Shown piece after piece: positions 9,419-18,134 of a DNA stretch of 64,000 nt. The translations under genes and the position numbers were made by a program. Origin of the DNA: Oscillospiraceae bacterium (GTDB lineage: Bacteria; Bacillota; Clostridia; Oscillospirales; Acutalibacteraceae); assembly GCA_015065845.1 (NCBI GenBank), contig SVPQ01000005.1, positions 1 through 64,000 of the forward strand, in the 5' to 3' direction. The first letter of the stretch is position 1, and each line of letters starts with the position of its first letter. The notes below the pieces were generated by a model, which was not told the origin of the DNA, did no database searches, and worked only from the letters and a program-made list of their open reading frames with translations.

Positions 9419-11896
9419 ATGAAACACGCAGATATTATTAACCAAATGACACTTGAAGAAAAAGTTCGTTTTTGTTCAGGTAAAGATTACTGGCACACAG
9501 ATTCTATTGAAAAATACGGAATTCCTGCAATTCTCTGGAGTGACGGCCCTCACGGAATCAGAAACAGTGTAGGTACAAAAGATAAAGAAAAGAAAAAGGA
9601 ATTAAAAGAACAACAAAAGAAAAGTGATAATTTCTTGGGTGGTGTTCCTGCAATCTGTTACCCGACTGCAGCAACTACTGCTTGTTCATGGAACCCAGAA
9701 TTACTCTACGAGATGGGTGTTCGTCTTGGTGAAGAATCACTTAAAGAAAAAGTTTCAGTTCTTTTAGGGCCTGGTACTAATATGAAGCGTTCACCACTTT
9801 GTGGCAGAAACTTTGAATATTTCTCAGAAGACCCACTTCTTGCTGGTAAACTCTCTGCTGCTTTTTGTAATGGTGTTCAGAGTAAGGGTGTTGGTACATC
9901 TTTAAAACACTATGCAGTCAACAATCAGGAAACACGCAGAATGACAGTAAGTGCTGTTGTTGATGAAAGAACATTAAGAGAAATTTATTTAACTGCATTT
10001 GAAATTGCAGTAAAAGAAGCACAACCTTGGACTATTATGTGTATGTACAATCGTCTTAACGGTATTTACGGTGCAGAAAACAAATGGCTTCTTACAGATG
10101 TTTTAAGAGACGAATGGGGCTTTGAAGGAATGATTGTTACTGACTGGGGTGCAGAAAATGAACGCGTTCCTGGTCTTCTTGCAGGTCAGAACCTTGAAAT
10201 GCCGACTTCTAATGGCGAGGGTAACAGAGAAATTGCTGAAGCAGTTCGTGACGGCAGAATTTCTGAAGACCAACTCAATGAAATGGTTGATGGCGTTTTA
10301 GATGTTATCTTCAAGGCAAAAGAAGTTTTAGGGGAACATACATATAACGAAGCTGAGCACCACGAATTTGCAAGAAAAGTTGCTCAGGATTCAATGGTAC
10401 TCCTTAAAAATGATGAAGATATTCTTCCACTCAGTAAAGATAAAAAATATGCAGTTATCGGTCAGATGGCTAAAAAACCTCGTCATCAGGGTGCAGGTAG
10501 TTCACTTGTTAATCCTATTAAACTTGATAACGCATTTGATACAATGTTCGACCGTGGCATAAATGTCACTTATGCACCGGGTTATGCTCTTACAAAGAAA
10601 GAAGCAAAAAACAAAACTCAGGATGCATATATAGATGAAGCAGTTGCAGCGGCAAAAAATGCAGATATTGCATTAGTTTTCGTTGGTCTTACAGATGTGT
10701 TTGAATCAGAGGGCTTTGACAGAAGCCATTTAAGAATTCCACCAGAGCATGTAGCACTTATAGAAGCAGTTAAAAATGTAAACAGTAATGTTGTTTTGGT
10801 ACTTGCCGGCGGTGCAGTTATTGAAATGCCTTGGGAAGATAACGCGAAGGCAATTCTTCACAGTTTCCTCGGCGGTGAAGCAAGTGGTAGTGCAGTCGTT
10901 GACCTCCTCTTTGGTGATGTTAACCCATCGGGTAAACTTGCAGAAACATATCCTTATAAACTTGAAGACACACCTTGTTATGACTACTTCCCTGGTAATA
11001 CAACAACAGTTGAATACAGAGAGGGTATTTATATCGGTTATCGTTATTATGACACTGCTAAAAAGGATGTTCGTTACCCATTTGGTTACGGTCTTTCTTA
11101 TACAACATTCGAGTACAGTGATATTACCGTTTCAAACGATGATATTAAAGATACTGACACTATTACTGTTAAATTCAAAATCAAGAATACAGGTAGCAGA
11201 GATGGTGCAGAAATCGCTCAGGTTTATGTTTCTAAAGAAGATACTAAAATCTTCAGAGCAGAAAAAGAATTAAAAGGCTTTAAGAAAGTATACTTAAAAG
11301 CAGGCGAAGAAAAAGAAGTTCATATTGAACTTTCCAAAAGAGCATTTGCTTTCTATAATGTAGAAATTCATGACTGGCATGTTGAAAGCGGTAAATATAA
11401 TATTCTTGTTGGTGCATCTTCAAGAAATATTCTTCTTACTTCTTCTGTAAATGTTACTTCAACTTGTGATAAAGAAGTACCTGATATGAAAGCAATGTAC
11501 CCGGCATACGCTACTGCAGATGTTAAGAATATTACAGATGAACAATTTGAAAAACTTCTTGGTTTCCCAATTCCTCAGAAAGATGTTATTTGTTACCCTA
11601 ATCTTACAATTGCAAATACTCTTGAAGATTCTTGTCAGGGTAAAAATGGTAAAAAGATTGTTGGTCTTATAGCTAAAATTCTTGGTACTGATAATATGGC
11701 GTACGCTATTGCAGTACAGACACCGGTTAAAAACTTCATTTCAATGTCAATGGGTGTGTTCAGTCCAAAAATGGCAGGCAGACTCCTTGATATTCTTAAT
11801 GACAAAGAACCATTAACTTGGGGTATTGTAAAACTTATTGTTAAAGCACTTCCGAGTGTAATTAAGGGATTACCGGAACTTTTAAATAATATCTAA
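9419..11896 (+). CDS. GH3 beta-glycosidase with fibronectin-III-like domain and C-terminal extension
   Basis: An 825-residue enzyme without signal peptide. The GH3 barrel begins near residue 5. LLGPGTNMKRSPLCGRNFEYFSEDP and GVGTSLKHYAVNNQE are typical of beta-glucosidases, and the nucleophile is D242 in MIVTDWGAENER. The second domain (VLLKNDEDILPLS, and the LVFVGLTDVFESEGFDR loop) and a fibronectin-III-like domain (GAEIAQVYVSKED, ELKGFKKVYLKAGE) follow. Beyond it lie about 140 further residues with several hydrophobic stretches that I do not recognise. Intracellular beta-glucoside or beta-xyloside breakdown is likely; the sugar is not decided by sequence. AAGGAG lies before the ATG and a terminator follows the stop. 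Confidence 0.92.
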   Translation: MKHADIINQMTLEEKVRFCSGKDYWHTDSIEKYGIPAILWSDGPHGIRNSVGTKDKEKKKELKEQQKKSDNFLGGVPAICYPTAATTACSWNPELLYEMGVRLGEESLKEKVSVLLGPGTNMKRSPLCGRNFEYFSEDPLLAGKLSAAFCNGVQSKGVGTSLKHYAVNNQETRRMTVSAVVDERTLREIYLTAFEIAVKEAQPWTIMCMYNRLNGIYGAENKWLLTDVLRDEWGFEGMIVTDWGAENERVPGLLAGQNLEMPTSNGEGNREIAEAVRDGRISEDQLNEMVDGVLDVIFKAKEVLGEHTYNEAEHHEFARKVAQDSMVLLKNDEDILPLSKDKKYAVIGQMAKKPRHQGAGSSLVNPIKLDNAFDTMFDRGINVTYAPGYALTKKEAKNKTQDAYIDEAVAAAKNADIALVFVGLTDVFESEGFDRSHLRIPPEHVALIEAVKNVNSNVVLVLAGGAVIEMPWEDNAKAILHSFLGGEASGSAVVDLLFGDVNPSGKLAETYPYKLEDTPCYDYFPGNTTTVEYREGIYIGYRYYDTAKKDVRYPFGYGLSYTTFEYSDITVSNDDIKDTDTITVKFKIKNTGSRDGAEIAQVYVSKEDTKIFRAEKELKGFKKVYLKAGEEKEVHIELSKRAFAFYNVEIHDWHVESGKYNILVGASSRNILLTSSVNVTSTCDKEVPDMKAMYPAYATADVKNITDEQFEKLLGFPIPQKDVICYPNLTIANTLEDSCQGKNGKKIVGLIAKILGTDNMAYAIAVQTPVKNFISMSMGVFSPKMAGRLLDILNDKEPLTWGIVKLIVKALPSVIKGLPELLNNI

Positions 11897-11902
11897 AGAT
11901 AT

Positions 11903-11948
11903 TCTCTCCACCGTATTTTGAGGAAATACGGTGGAGAGATATTTTTTT
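11903..11948 (+). terminator. Rho-independent terminator after the GH3 gene
   Basis: A 16-base stem (TCTCTCCACCGTATTT and complement) with a short loop is followed by a T-rich tail. It closes the glycosidase operon. Confidence 0.9.
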
Positions 11949-11985
11949 ACCGTTCAGATTAAAAAATCAACCGCTTACTTGAAAT

Positions 11986-12016
11986 TTTACACAATCAAAA
12001 ATTTTTATGGTATAAC
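11986..12016 (+). promoter_or_regulatory. Probable extended -10 promoter of the LytTR operon
   Basis: TGGTATAAC gives an extended -10 element 22 bases before the start codon; the best -35 match (TTTACA) is 19 bases upstream. The poor -35 suggests a weak or activated promoter, possibly autoregulated by the LytTR protein. Confidence 0.5.
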
Positions 12017-12038
12017 ATAAATGAAAGGAGTTGATGAT

Positions 12039-12476
12039 ATGAACTTTCAACTGATAATTGATAACGAGAACGAAGAGTTGATAACTGCAAGAGTGAAAAA
12101 ATCCAGCGAACTAACTGACAGAATCGAAACCCTTGTAAAAGAATATGTTGGTGAAAATAAAATTGTCGCTTTCAGTGAAGACGAAACTGTTATATTAGAA
12201 ATAAAAAATATAGAGTGTGTAACGGTTATTGACAACAAGGTGTGGGCAATAACAGAAAGTGGAAAATATTTAATAAAAAATCGTCTTTACGAAGTTGAAA
12301 AAATGCTTACCAGCTCTTTTATCAGAATCAATAAATCATCAGTTGCAAATATCAGTAAAATCAAAAAATTTATTTCAACTTACAGTGGCGGAGTAAATAT
12401 TGAATTTAAGTCAGGTTATACCGATTATATTTCAAGAAGATGTTTGCCACAAGTTAAAAGGAGAGTGTTAAAATGA
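12039..12476 (+). CDS. LytTR-type DNA-binding regulator
   Basis: A 145-residue protein whose C-terminal half is a LytTR DNA-binding domain. The hallmark segment SSFIRINKSSVANISKIKKF is followed by a beta strand and ISRRCLPQVKRRVL. The N-terminal part is short, with no receiver domain, so it is not a classical response regulator. Stand-alone LytTR proteins with a DUF3021 partner form a common Firmicutes pair in which the membrane protein is thought to control the regulator. The start at 12039 is chosen because AAAGGAG lies eight bases upstream; the track's earlier ATG overlaps that site. Its stop overlaps the next start (ATGA). Confidence 0.85.
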   Translation: MNFQLIIDNENEELITARVKKSSELTDRIETLVKEYVGENKIVAFSEDETVILEIKNIECVTVIDNKVWAITESGKYLIKNRLYEVEKMLTSSFIRINKSSVANISKIKKFISTYSGGVNIEFKSGYTDYISRRCLPQVKRRVLK

Positions 12477-12889
12477 AAAAATATGCAATTGAATTTTTAA
12501 AACGCGGAATGAGTTTTTGTTTTGGTGGACCACTCGTGTTAGCAATCGTATATGGTATATTAGGTTTAGTTGGTGCAGTTGAAAATTTTACAGTAGGTGA
12601 GGTTGTAATAGGAATATTTTCATCAACTCTTTTAGCATTTATTGCCGCAGGAATTACTGTGATTTATACAATTGATAAACTCTCACCATTTTCTGCCGCA
12701 CTTATTCACGGAGTCGTGCTCTACCTTGATTATATTCTACTTTACCTTTTCAACGGTTGGCTTCAATCATCGCTTAAACCAATTATGATTTTTACAATTT
12801 GTTTCGTATTAGGTTACTTAATTATCTGGGCGATTGTTTTTGTAGTAACAAGAAAATGTACAAAAAAGTTAAATGAAAGTTTGAATTAG
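12473..12889 (+). CDS. DUF3021-type membrane protein, partner of LytTR regulator
   Basis: A 138-residue protein with four hydrophobic segments (beginning GPLVLAIVYGILGLVGAV and ending IWAIVFVVTRK) and a short charged tail. Size, topology and its overlap with a LytTR gene fit the DUF3021 family. I infer that it modulates the DNA-binding partner from the membrane; the signal is unknown. Confidence 0.7.
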   Translation: MKKYAIEFLKRGMSFCFGGPLVLAIVYGILGLVGAVENFTVGEVVIGIFSSTLLAFIAAGITVIYTIDKLSPFSAALIHGVVLYLDYILLYLFNGWLQSSLKPIMIFTICFVLGYLIIWAIVFVVTRKCTKKLNESLN

Positions 12890-12898
12890 GATATAGAA

Positions 12899-12942
12899 TT
12901 ACACCCTACAGATAATTTTAAAAATTTTCTGTAGGGTGTAAA
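12899..12942. terminator. Bidirectional terminator between convergent genes
   Basis: A 14-base stem (TTACACCCTACAGA and complement) around an AT-rich loop lies between the DUF3021 gene and the convergent GNAT gene. It ends both transcripts. Confidence 0.8.
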
Positions 12943-12944
12943 AA

Positions 12945-13763
12945 TTATAAAGATATAAATTTGAATTTTACATCTGCATAATGCTGTCTGTAGCTTTCTT
13001 TAAAACCACATTTTTCTGCAACGTCTTCTGAATATTTTGAAATTGCAGTTCCGTAATGTGGAATAAAATTGTTTTCATAACAATACTTCGCAAAATAACT
13101 TGTAAGGTATGCACCATAATTTTTACCGCGATATTTTTCGCTGACAAATACATTTGCTATATCATAAATGTTTTTATATGAGTTATTTGCCATTAAGTAG
13201 CCACAAAACTCGTCATTTTCTTTTATTACAAAAAGTTTATCGGTTTCACTTTTGTATTTGATTAAAGATTCAAGACCATCCCAGTTTTCGTCATCACAAT
13301 CAGAATATTTTGAAAAATCAGTTTCAGTTTGAATTGACACATTTTGCGGGATATCAAATTCTATTAAATCATTCTTTGAGAAGTGTGCAAATACGCCAAA
13401 ATCTGCGTAATAAGTTTTTTGTAGTTTGAAATACTTTTTGAAAATAGCAGAACTAAAGAAATCAGTATCATTAGCACCAATTCTTAATTTTTTGTATTTT
13501 TTCGCAACCTTTTTAATGTGCGAAAAAATATCAGAGATAAGAATTTCAGTGCTTGTTTTAACTTCAATAATCAATTCATCAAATATATTTTCTGTTAAAA
13601 CAACATAATCATCACTTGGAGTACCATCTGTAGTGTAAATTTCAACAGATTTAATTGCATAACCATCTTTACCGCTATTTACAATGTTATCGCACAAATA
13701 GAAGTTTTTAATAATATCTTTTTCTAAAAACTCTAAAAAAGAATTGTTATCTGCCTTTTTCAT
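12945..13763 (-). CDS. GNAT-family N-acetyltransferase
   Basis: A 272-residue protein whose C-terminal half is a GNAT acetyl-CoA-binding fold. VFVSEKYRGKNYGAYLTSYFAKYC holds the R/Q-x-x-G-x-G/A-like loop, and KYSEDVAEKCGFKE is the typical final motif. The first 130 residues resemble no family I can name and may be a second, degenerate acetyltransferase lobe. The acceptor is unknown. TTAAAGGAG lies before the ATG. It follows the serine hydrolase gene after 35 bases, so it is probably the last gene of that minus-strand operon. Confidence 0.8.
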   Translation of the reverse strand: MKKADNNSFLEFLEKDIIKNFYLCDNIVNSGKDGYAIKSVEIYTTDGTPSDDYVVLTENIFDELIIEVKTSTEILISDIFSHIKKVAKKYKKLRIGANDTDFFSSAIFKKYFKLQKTYYADFGVFAHFSKNDLIEFDIPQNVSIQTETDFSKYSDCDDENWDGLESLIKYKSETDKLFVIKENDEFCGYLMANNSYKNIYDIANVFVSEKYRGKNYGAYLTSYFAKYCYENNFIPHYGTAISKYSEDVAEKCGFKESYRQHYADVKFKFISL

Positions 13764-13798
13764 TTCTTCTCCTTTAACTAATTTCTTGTTCCTGATTC

Positions 13799-15406
13799 CT
13801 AGTTCCTAACCTTACCCGTATGTTTCGGAAAAAGTATCCTTTTAATTCTCGGTACAAGAAAATCTATCCACGCGTGGAAGTAAGCTCCTTTTAACACATT
13901 TTTTAATGTATCACCGATAATTCTGGCTTTCTTTTCAAGCTCCGGATAAATATCAGGGTACATAGTGATTTTGTCACCATCAAATTTAAAGGTGAGAATT
14001 CTTTTTGCAACTGCAGAAAGTGCTCTTATTGTAATAGTAAGAGTTTTTTCATCTTCCCAGTGTGCGTCTGAAATTACTTTATAAGTAAGACCACTTAAAT
14101 GAATCTCACCATTTAAAGGTGTTCCGTTCATACCAACAGGGATGGTATTCTTTTCGCCACCATCTTCAGACCAACTGAAATGGAAACCGTATTCATTGAA
14201 TTTGAAAGAAATATCTGTCATATTACCGCCACGGTTCTCTAAATAATAAACAACTGGCATTGGTAACGAGCTAACAGGGATGTGAACTGCCTTGTTAAGA
14301 AAGATTGGTTTTCTTAAAGTATAAATTTTACCTTCAACCTCTTTTTCTAAAGAACTTCTTTCTGTTACTACTGGTGGTGCTTCAGGTGCCAATTCGCATT
14401 TAACAGAATCTTCTGTGTCAGTTTCTTCAATAAACGCATTTTTAATATATTTCCATATAATATCAAGTGTCTGTTGAAGATTAGAGTTACTGCTTGTTGT
14501 AATTACACAGGCATCATAGTCAGGGATTGCAATTGCGTATTGTGAATAAAGTCCTTCGCAACGGTAGGTGTTTTCCATTCCGGCACAACGCCAGAATCCG
14601 TAACCATAACCCGCTTTGCAGTCAGGTTTTGATTGTGAAGATGAGTTGTCATTGTGGTAACTTGTTGCTTCTTTGGTCCACCATTCAGGAATTACTTGTT
14701 CACCATTATATTTACCGCCATTCATATAGCAGAGAATAAGTTTTGCAATATCTTCTGTTTTTAAGAAAAGTCCCCAACCACCTGCTTCAATTCCGGTAGG
14801 CGATTTTTCCCATACAGGCACATCTATGCTGAGAGGAGTAAAAAGTCGTGGAGTAAGGTACTCTGTAACAGACATTTTTGTAACTCTCGTAATAGCCGCC
14901 GCTGCAACATAAAAATTGTCGTTTATGTAACGCCAGTCTGTGCCAGGTTCAAATGCCCATTTTGAATCTAAATATAATTTAATCCAGTCTTTTTCTTCTC
15001 TGCCTTTGACAGAGGCTGATTTACCACTTGTCATAGAAACAAGGTGGTCAATTGTAAGTTTTTCTAAATATTTATCTTGTCTTTTGGGTCTGTAATCAGG
15101 GAATATATCAAGAAACCTGGTTTCTTTTGTTAAAAGCCCCTCATCTAAAGCAAAACCGTAAGCAGTAGCAAGGAAACTTTTACTGACAGAGTAAACCATA
15201 TGTGGGTCAGAAGCCTTGAGTGGTGATTGATATGTTTCAACTGCCACCTTGCCGTGACGGAGAATCATAAGGCTGTGAAGTTCACAATCTTCTCTTTCCA
15301 TTTCCTCAAGCATTTCGCTTATAACTTTTGAAGAAATGCCGACTGCTTCAGGATTTTTAACTCTAACTAAATTTTTGTTTAATATCGTCTCCAAATATTT
15401 CAACAC
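13799..15406 (-). CDS. Serine hydrolase of the class C beta-lactamase/PBP4* fold
   Basis: About 530 residues. The N-terminal 330 residues form a beta-lactamase-related serine hydrolase: the SxxK motif is S73-V-S-K76 in MVYSVSKSF, and a YxN-like motif occurs in WRYINDNFY. The final 200 residues are a predicted beta-rich domain ending in a basic tail. There is no signal peptide, so an intracellular esterase or peptidase role is more likely than beta-lactam resistance. The start is uncertain: the track's GTG at 15406 is itself part of the AAGGTG ribosome site. A TTG a few codons downstream (at 15403 or 15394) may be the true start. It lies 42 bases after the radical SAM gene. Confidence 0.82.
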   Translation of the reverse strand: MLKYLETILNKNLVRVKNPEAVGISSKVISEMLEEMEREDCELHSLMILRHGKVAVETYQSPLKASDPHMVYSVSKSFLATAYGFALDEGLLTKETRFLDIFPDYRPKRQDKYLEKLTIDHLVSMTSGKSASVKGREEKDWIKLYLDSKWAFEPGTDWRYINDNFYVAAAAITRVTKMSVTEYLTPRLFTPLSIDVPVWEKSPTGIEAGGWGLFLKTEDIAKLILCYMNGGKYNGEQVIPEWWTKEATSYHNDNSSSQSKPDCKAGYGYGFWRCAGMENTYRCEGLYSQYAIAIPDYDACVITTSSNSNLQQTLDIIWKYIKNAFIEETDTEDSVKCELAPEAPPVVTERSSLEKEVEGKIYTLRKPIFLNKAVHIPVSSLPMPVVYYLENRGGNMTDISFKFNEYGFHFSWSEDGGEKNTIPVGMNGTPLNGEIHLSGLTYKVISDAHWEDEKTLTITIRALSAVAKRILTFKFDGDKITMYPDIYPELEKKARIIGDTLKNVLKGAYFHAWIDFLVPRIKRILFPKHTGKVRN

Positions 15407-15417
15407 CTTTTTAAAAT

Positions 15418-15441
15418 GGGCACCGAGATTACTCGATGCCC
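15418..15441 (-). other. Intergenic hairpin between radical SAM and hydrolase genes
   Basis: GGGCATCGAG-TAAT-CTCGGTGCCC forms a ten-base-pair stem with one G-U pair, followed by ATTTT on the minus strand. It directly precedes the hydrolase ribosome site. The U run is short, so it may be a partial terminator or an RNA-stabilising structure that lowers expression of the downstream genes. Confidence 0.5.
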
Positions 15442-15447
15442 TCGTTA

Positions 15448-16878
15448 TTATTCAAAATCTTTGTAGTCTTTAATATGTTTTGCTTCAGCATCATCATAAA
15501 TACTTATACTTCTGAGTCTGAAGTTAATAAAGCCATGTTCTTTTTCCATTCTGTCTGCAGTTTCTTTCCATTTAGCAGAAACATCAACAATTTTGTTGAA
15601 TAAATCTTCAACCGGTTCCGGACAGTTAAGGTCAGTAGATTTAGCACCTGAAACCTCAACCATTCTTTTAAGAGCACCAGGCTGGTCCATAACAGGACAA
15701 GGACGAAGCATATTTGAACTGAATGGTTGACGCTCTCTGTAAGCCATAAAGATAGGGCTTTGAAGTGCATCAATAAGAGTTGCTTCTTTAATGTTTACAT
15801 TTGAGTAGTGAGCGAAAACGCAAGGTTCACAGTCACCATTTGCGCTGATATGGAAATATTGCTTACCACCAGCAACGCAACCACCAACATATTCACCATC
15901 ATTAAAGAAGTCGATTGTGAAAATTGGTTTCTGAGCACCTTTCTGGAAACGCCATTTTCTGATCTGGTTGTACATAAGTTCGCGTTGTTCAGCAGTTGCC
16001 ATAAGTTCGTTTGTAGCATCTGCGCCAACCGGAACGAATGTGAAATACCAAGCGAAAATAACACCCTGATCAATAAGGAAATCTGCATATTCGTCAGATG
16101 CAATAACATCTGCATTTAATTTTGTATAGCAAAGTGAAGCACCGAAAGGAACGCCACGCTCTTTGAGCTTTGCCATAGCAGAAAGAACCTTTTGATATGT
16201 ACCCTTACCACGACGGGCATCAGTTGTTTCTTCACTACCTTCAATAGATATTGTGAGTAATAAATTACCAACTCTTTTTACATCATCCGCAAATGCATCG
16301 TCAACTAAGGTACCATTTGTGAAAGAAATGAAAAGACATTCAGGGTTTTCTTCACAGATTCTTATAAGGTCTTTCTTTCTCATAAGTGGCTCGCCGCCTG
16401 TGTAAAGATAAACGAATGTACCAATTTCTTTACCTTGTTTGATAATGTTTGTAATATCATCATAAGTAAGCTGACTTGCTTTTGAGTAGTCTGCAGCCCA
16501 ACAACCCGTACATTTTAAGTTACAAGCAGTAGTAGGGTCTAAAAGAATAGCCCAAGGAATATTGCAATCATATTTCTTCTGAGCTGCTTTTCTTAATTCG
16601 TAACCACGGATAAATGCACTCATAAAAGGTGGTACGAGTTTTTCAATAATATCTGCGTCAACATATTCAATAATATGTTTAACGAAGTTTGCCCATTCGT
16701 GATTAGGGTCAATCATACCTTCTCTGAGTTTCAAAAGTGCATTGTGGTAAAGGTCCTTGCCTTCTGTAAGTTTAAGACCCTTGTCAATCAATTTGATTGA
16801 GTTTGTGTCAACATCTTCTTTAAGATATTTAACACCTTTCTTAACAGCCAATTTAATAGCAGTCTCTTTAATACCCAT
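15448..16878 (-). CDS. Radical SAM enzyme with C-terminal cysteine-rich (SPASM-like) region
   Basis: A 476-residue radical SAM protein. The [4Fe-4S] motif CNLKCTGC (C119, C123, C126) starts the barrel, and the glycine-rich YLYTGGEPLM segment binds S-adenosylmethionine. The C-terminal region has further cysteines (GGCVAGG, NGDCEPCVF, LRPCPV), suggesting auxiliary clusters of SPASM type. About 110 helical residues precede the barrel. Substrate is unknown; no small precursor peptide gene is visible nearby. The start at 16878 (MGIKETAIK) is preferred, since AAGGA lies nine bases upstream; the track's TTG and the intermediate ATG fit the site poorly. Confidence 0.85.
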   Translation of the reverse strand: MGIKETAIKLAVKKGVKYLKEDVDTNSIKLIDKGLKLTEGKDLYHNALLKLREGMIDPNHEWANFVKHIIEYVDADIIEKLVPPFMSAFIRGYELRKAAQKKYDCNIPWAILLDPTTACNLKCTGCWAADYSKASQLTYDDITNIIKQGKEIGTFVYLYTGGEPLMRKKDLIRICEENPECLFISFTNGTLVDDAFADDVKRVGNLLLTISIEGSEETTDARRGKGTYQKVLSAMAKLKERGVPFGASLCYTKLNADVIASDEYADFLIDQGVIFAWYFTFVPVGADATNELMATAEQRELMYNQIRKWRFQKGAQKPIFTIDFFNDGEYVGGCVAGGKQYFHISANGDCEPCVFAHYSNVNIKEATLIDALQSPIFMAYRERQPFSSNMLRPCPVMDQPGALKRMVEVSGAKSTDLNCPEPVEDLFNKIVDVSAKWKETADRMEKEHGFINFRLRSISIYDDAEAKHIKDYKDFE

Positions 16879-16941
16879 TTCTTTCATCCTTATCAATATA
16901 CTTTATATTTTTCCGATTGCTCGGTGTATTAACTGATTTTA

Positions 16942-17883
16942 TTATAACGGTAATTCCCATATTTCAGTCTGTTCGCCATCAAATACAGCGTAACCGCTTA
17001 AAGAACCTTTTGCACCTTCACCGTAAACATGAAGGGGGATTGTGTATCTTGCGTAAGTAACATAACCCTGCGGGTTGACTTTTATCATAATGCTTGAACC
17101 TAAATATTGAATTTCGCCACTTGTAATGGTCATACCCATAAGGTCGATAGAAGCAACATTAAGATAACCGACACCCTTTGAGTTGTGATGTGGGATTTTT
17201 ACCTGATCAACATTCTCCTGCACAAGTGTGACTATATAAACTGTAAGATTACCTTCCTGATAAGCATTTGCAGATTTAATACCATCTGCAGAAAGAGAAA
17301 ACTGAGCATTTTTAGGGAGAAGAATTTGCGTTGTTTCCCCTTCATTTGTAACTGCAGTACCGTTTGAAAAATTAAGAGTCTGGTCAGTAGGTTTAACAAC
17401 TGCACCTACAAGAGCGTTTGCAACTTTCTGACCAATTGCACCACCTGTACATTCAGTGATGTTTGCAGTAAAACTTTCAGAGTGATGTACTGCTAAATTA
17501 CCATTATATGCTTTAGTCTGGTTGATTGCGGAAGTCATTTTTGAAAGTATTTCTGCCTTTCCTAAATTAGAAACCGAAGAACCAGCATTACCGGCAGGGT
17601 TTTGCTGCTGGGTAACAGGAGTGTTCTGCCAACCATTATCTGCAATTGTTTGCGGTAAAGTTGTATCGAGTGGGGATATAACTGCAACATTTGTTGAAAG
17701 TTCCGTTTGCCCCGGTAAAGTTTCATAATTATAAGAAGTGTTGGTGTTGTCTGTTTTTTTATCATCTGTAGTTGTTTTTATGTAAGCTACTGCAACAACA
17801 GTTACACTTAAAAGTATAGCAAAAATAGAAACTGCCTGAACATATAAATCTTTTTGTGCGAGTTTCAGCAATTTTTTTAACAT
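16942..17883 (-). CDS. Membrane-anchored extracytoplasmic protein of unknown function
   Basis: A 313-residue protein with one N-terminal membrane helix (about residues 16-35, VQAVSIFAILLSVTVVAVAYI). A Thr/Asn/Gln-rich linker reaches to about residue 100, and a beta-rich domain follows. I do not recognise the family. The layout and strand pattern (a helix LSKMTSAINQTKAY, then GNLTVYIVTLV, then SSIMIKVNPQGYVTYARY) recur in the protein encoded at 48232-49263, suggesting distant paralogues with a lipoprotein- or lipocalin-like binding domain. It has an AGGAGGT site before the ATG and may be co-transcribed with the radical SAM gene 63 bases downstream. Confidence 0.75.
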   Translation of the reverse strand: MLKKLLKLAQKDLYVQAVSIFAILLSVTVVAVAYIKTTTDDKKTDNTNTSYNYETLPGQTELSTNVAVISPLDTTLPQTIADNGWQNTPVTQQQNPAGNAGSSVSNLGKAEILSKMTSAINQTKAYNGNLAVHHSESFTANITECTGGAIGQKVANALVGAVVKPTDQTLNFSNGTAVTNEGETTQILLPKNAQFSLSADGIKSANAYQEGNLTVYIVTLVQENVDQVKIPHHNSKGVGYLNVASIDLMGMTITSGEIQYLGSSIMIKVNPQGYVTYARYTIPLHVYGEGAKGSLSGYAVFDGEQTEIWELPL

Positions 17884-18014
17884 TCTGTACCTCCTGATAT
17901 AAAATCAGTGAAAAGTTCTCGAAAAACACCCGAAATATTCACGGAAAAGTACCATTCATTAAGATATTGTTAATATTTTCGAGGGAATTGAACTTAAAAT
18001 GCAAATATACAGTT

Positions 18015-18043
18015 ATGTTACTACATTTTACAAAAAAAAGCAA
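18015..18043 (-). promoter_or_regulatory. Probable promoter for the minus-strand 17883-12945 operon
   Basis: Minus-strand TTGCTT, a 17-base spacer and TAACAT lie about 130 bases upstream of the 17883 start. They are back to back with the two-component system promoter. Confidence 0.5.
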
Positions 18044-18066
18044 GTAAATTTAGCAATAATTTTTAG

Positions 18067-18095
18067 TTGTACTGAATTGAAATATATGGTAGAAT
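18067..18095 (+). promoter_or_regulatory. Promoter of the two-component system
   Basis: TTGTAC, 17 bases, then TAGAAT preceded by TGG (extended -10). It lies about 40 bases before the response regulator start. Confidence 0.6.
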
Positions 18096-18134
18096 AAGTT
18101 GATTGATTGAAAAACAGATAAAGGGGTGTTCATT

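Noticed and set aside
13799-15406. A beta-lactamase resistance gene
   Set aside because: The active-site motifs are of the broad serine-hydrolase group, there is no signal peptide, and a large extra domain is present; antibiotic resistance is not supported.
12945-17883. Sactipeptide or other RiPP biosynthesis cluster
   Set aside because: The radical SAM enzyme has extra cysteines, but there is no small precursor gene, leader peptide or transporter in the neighbourhood.
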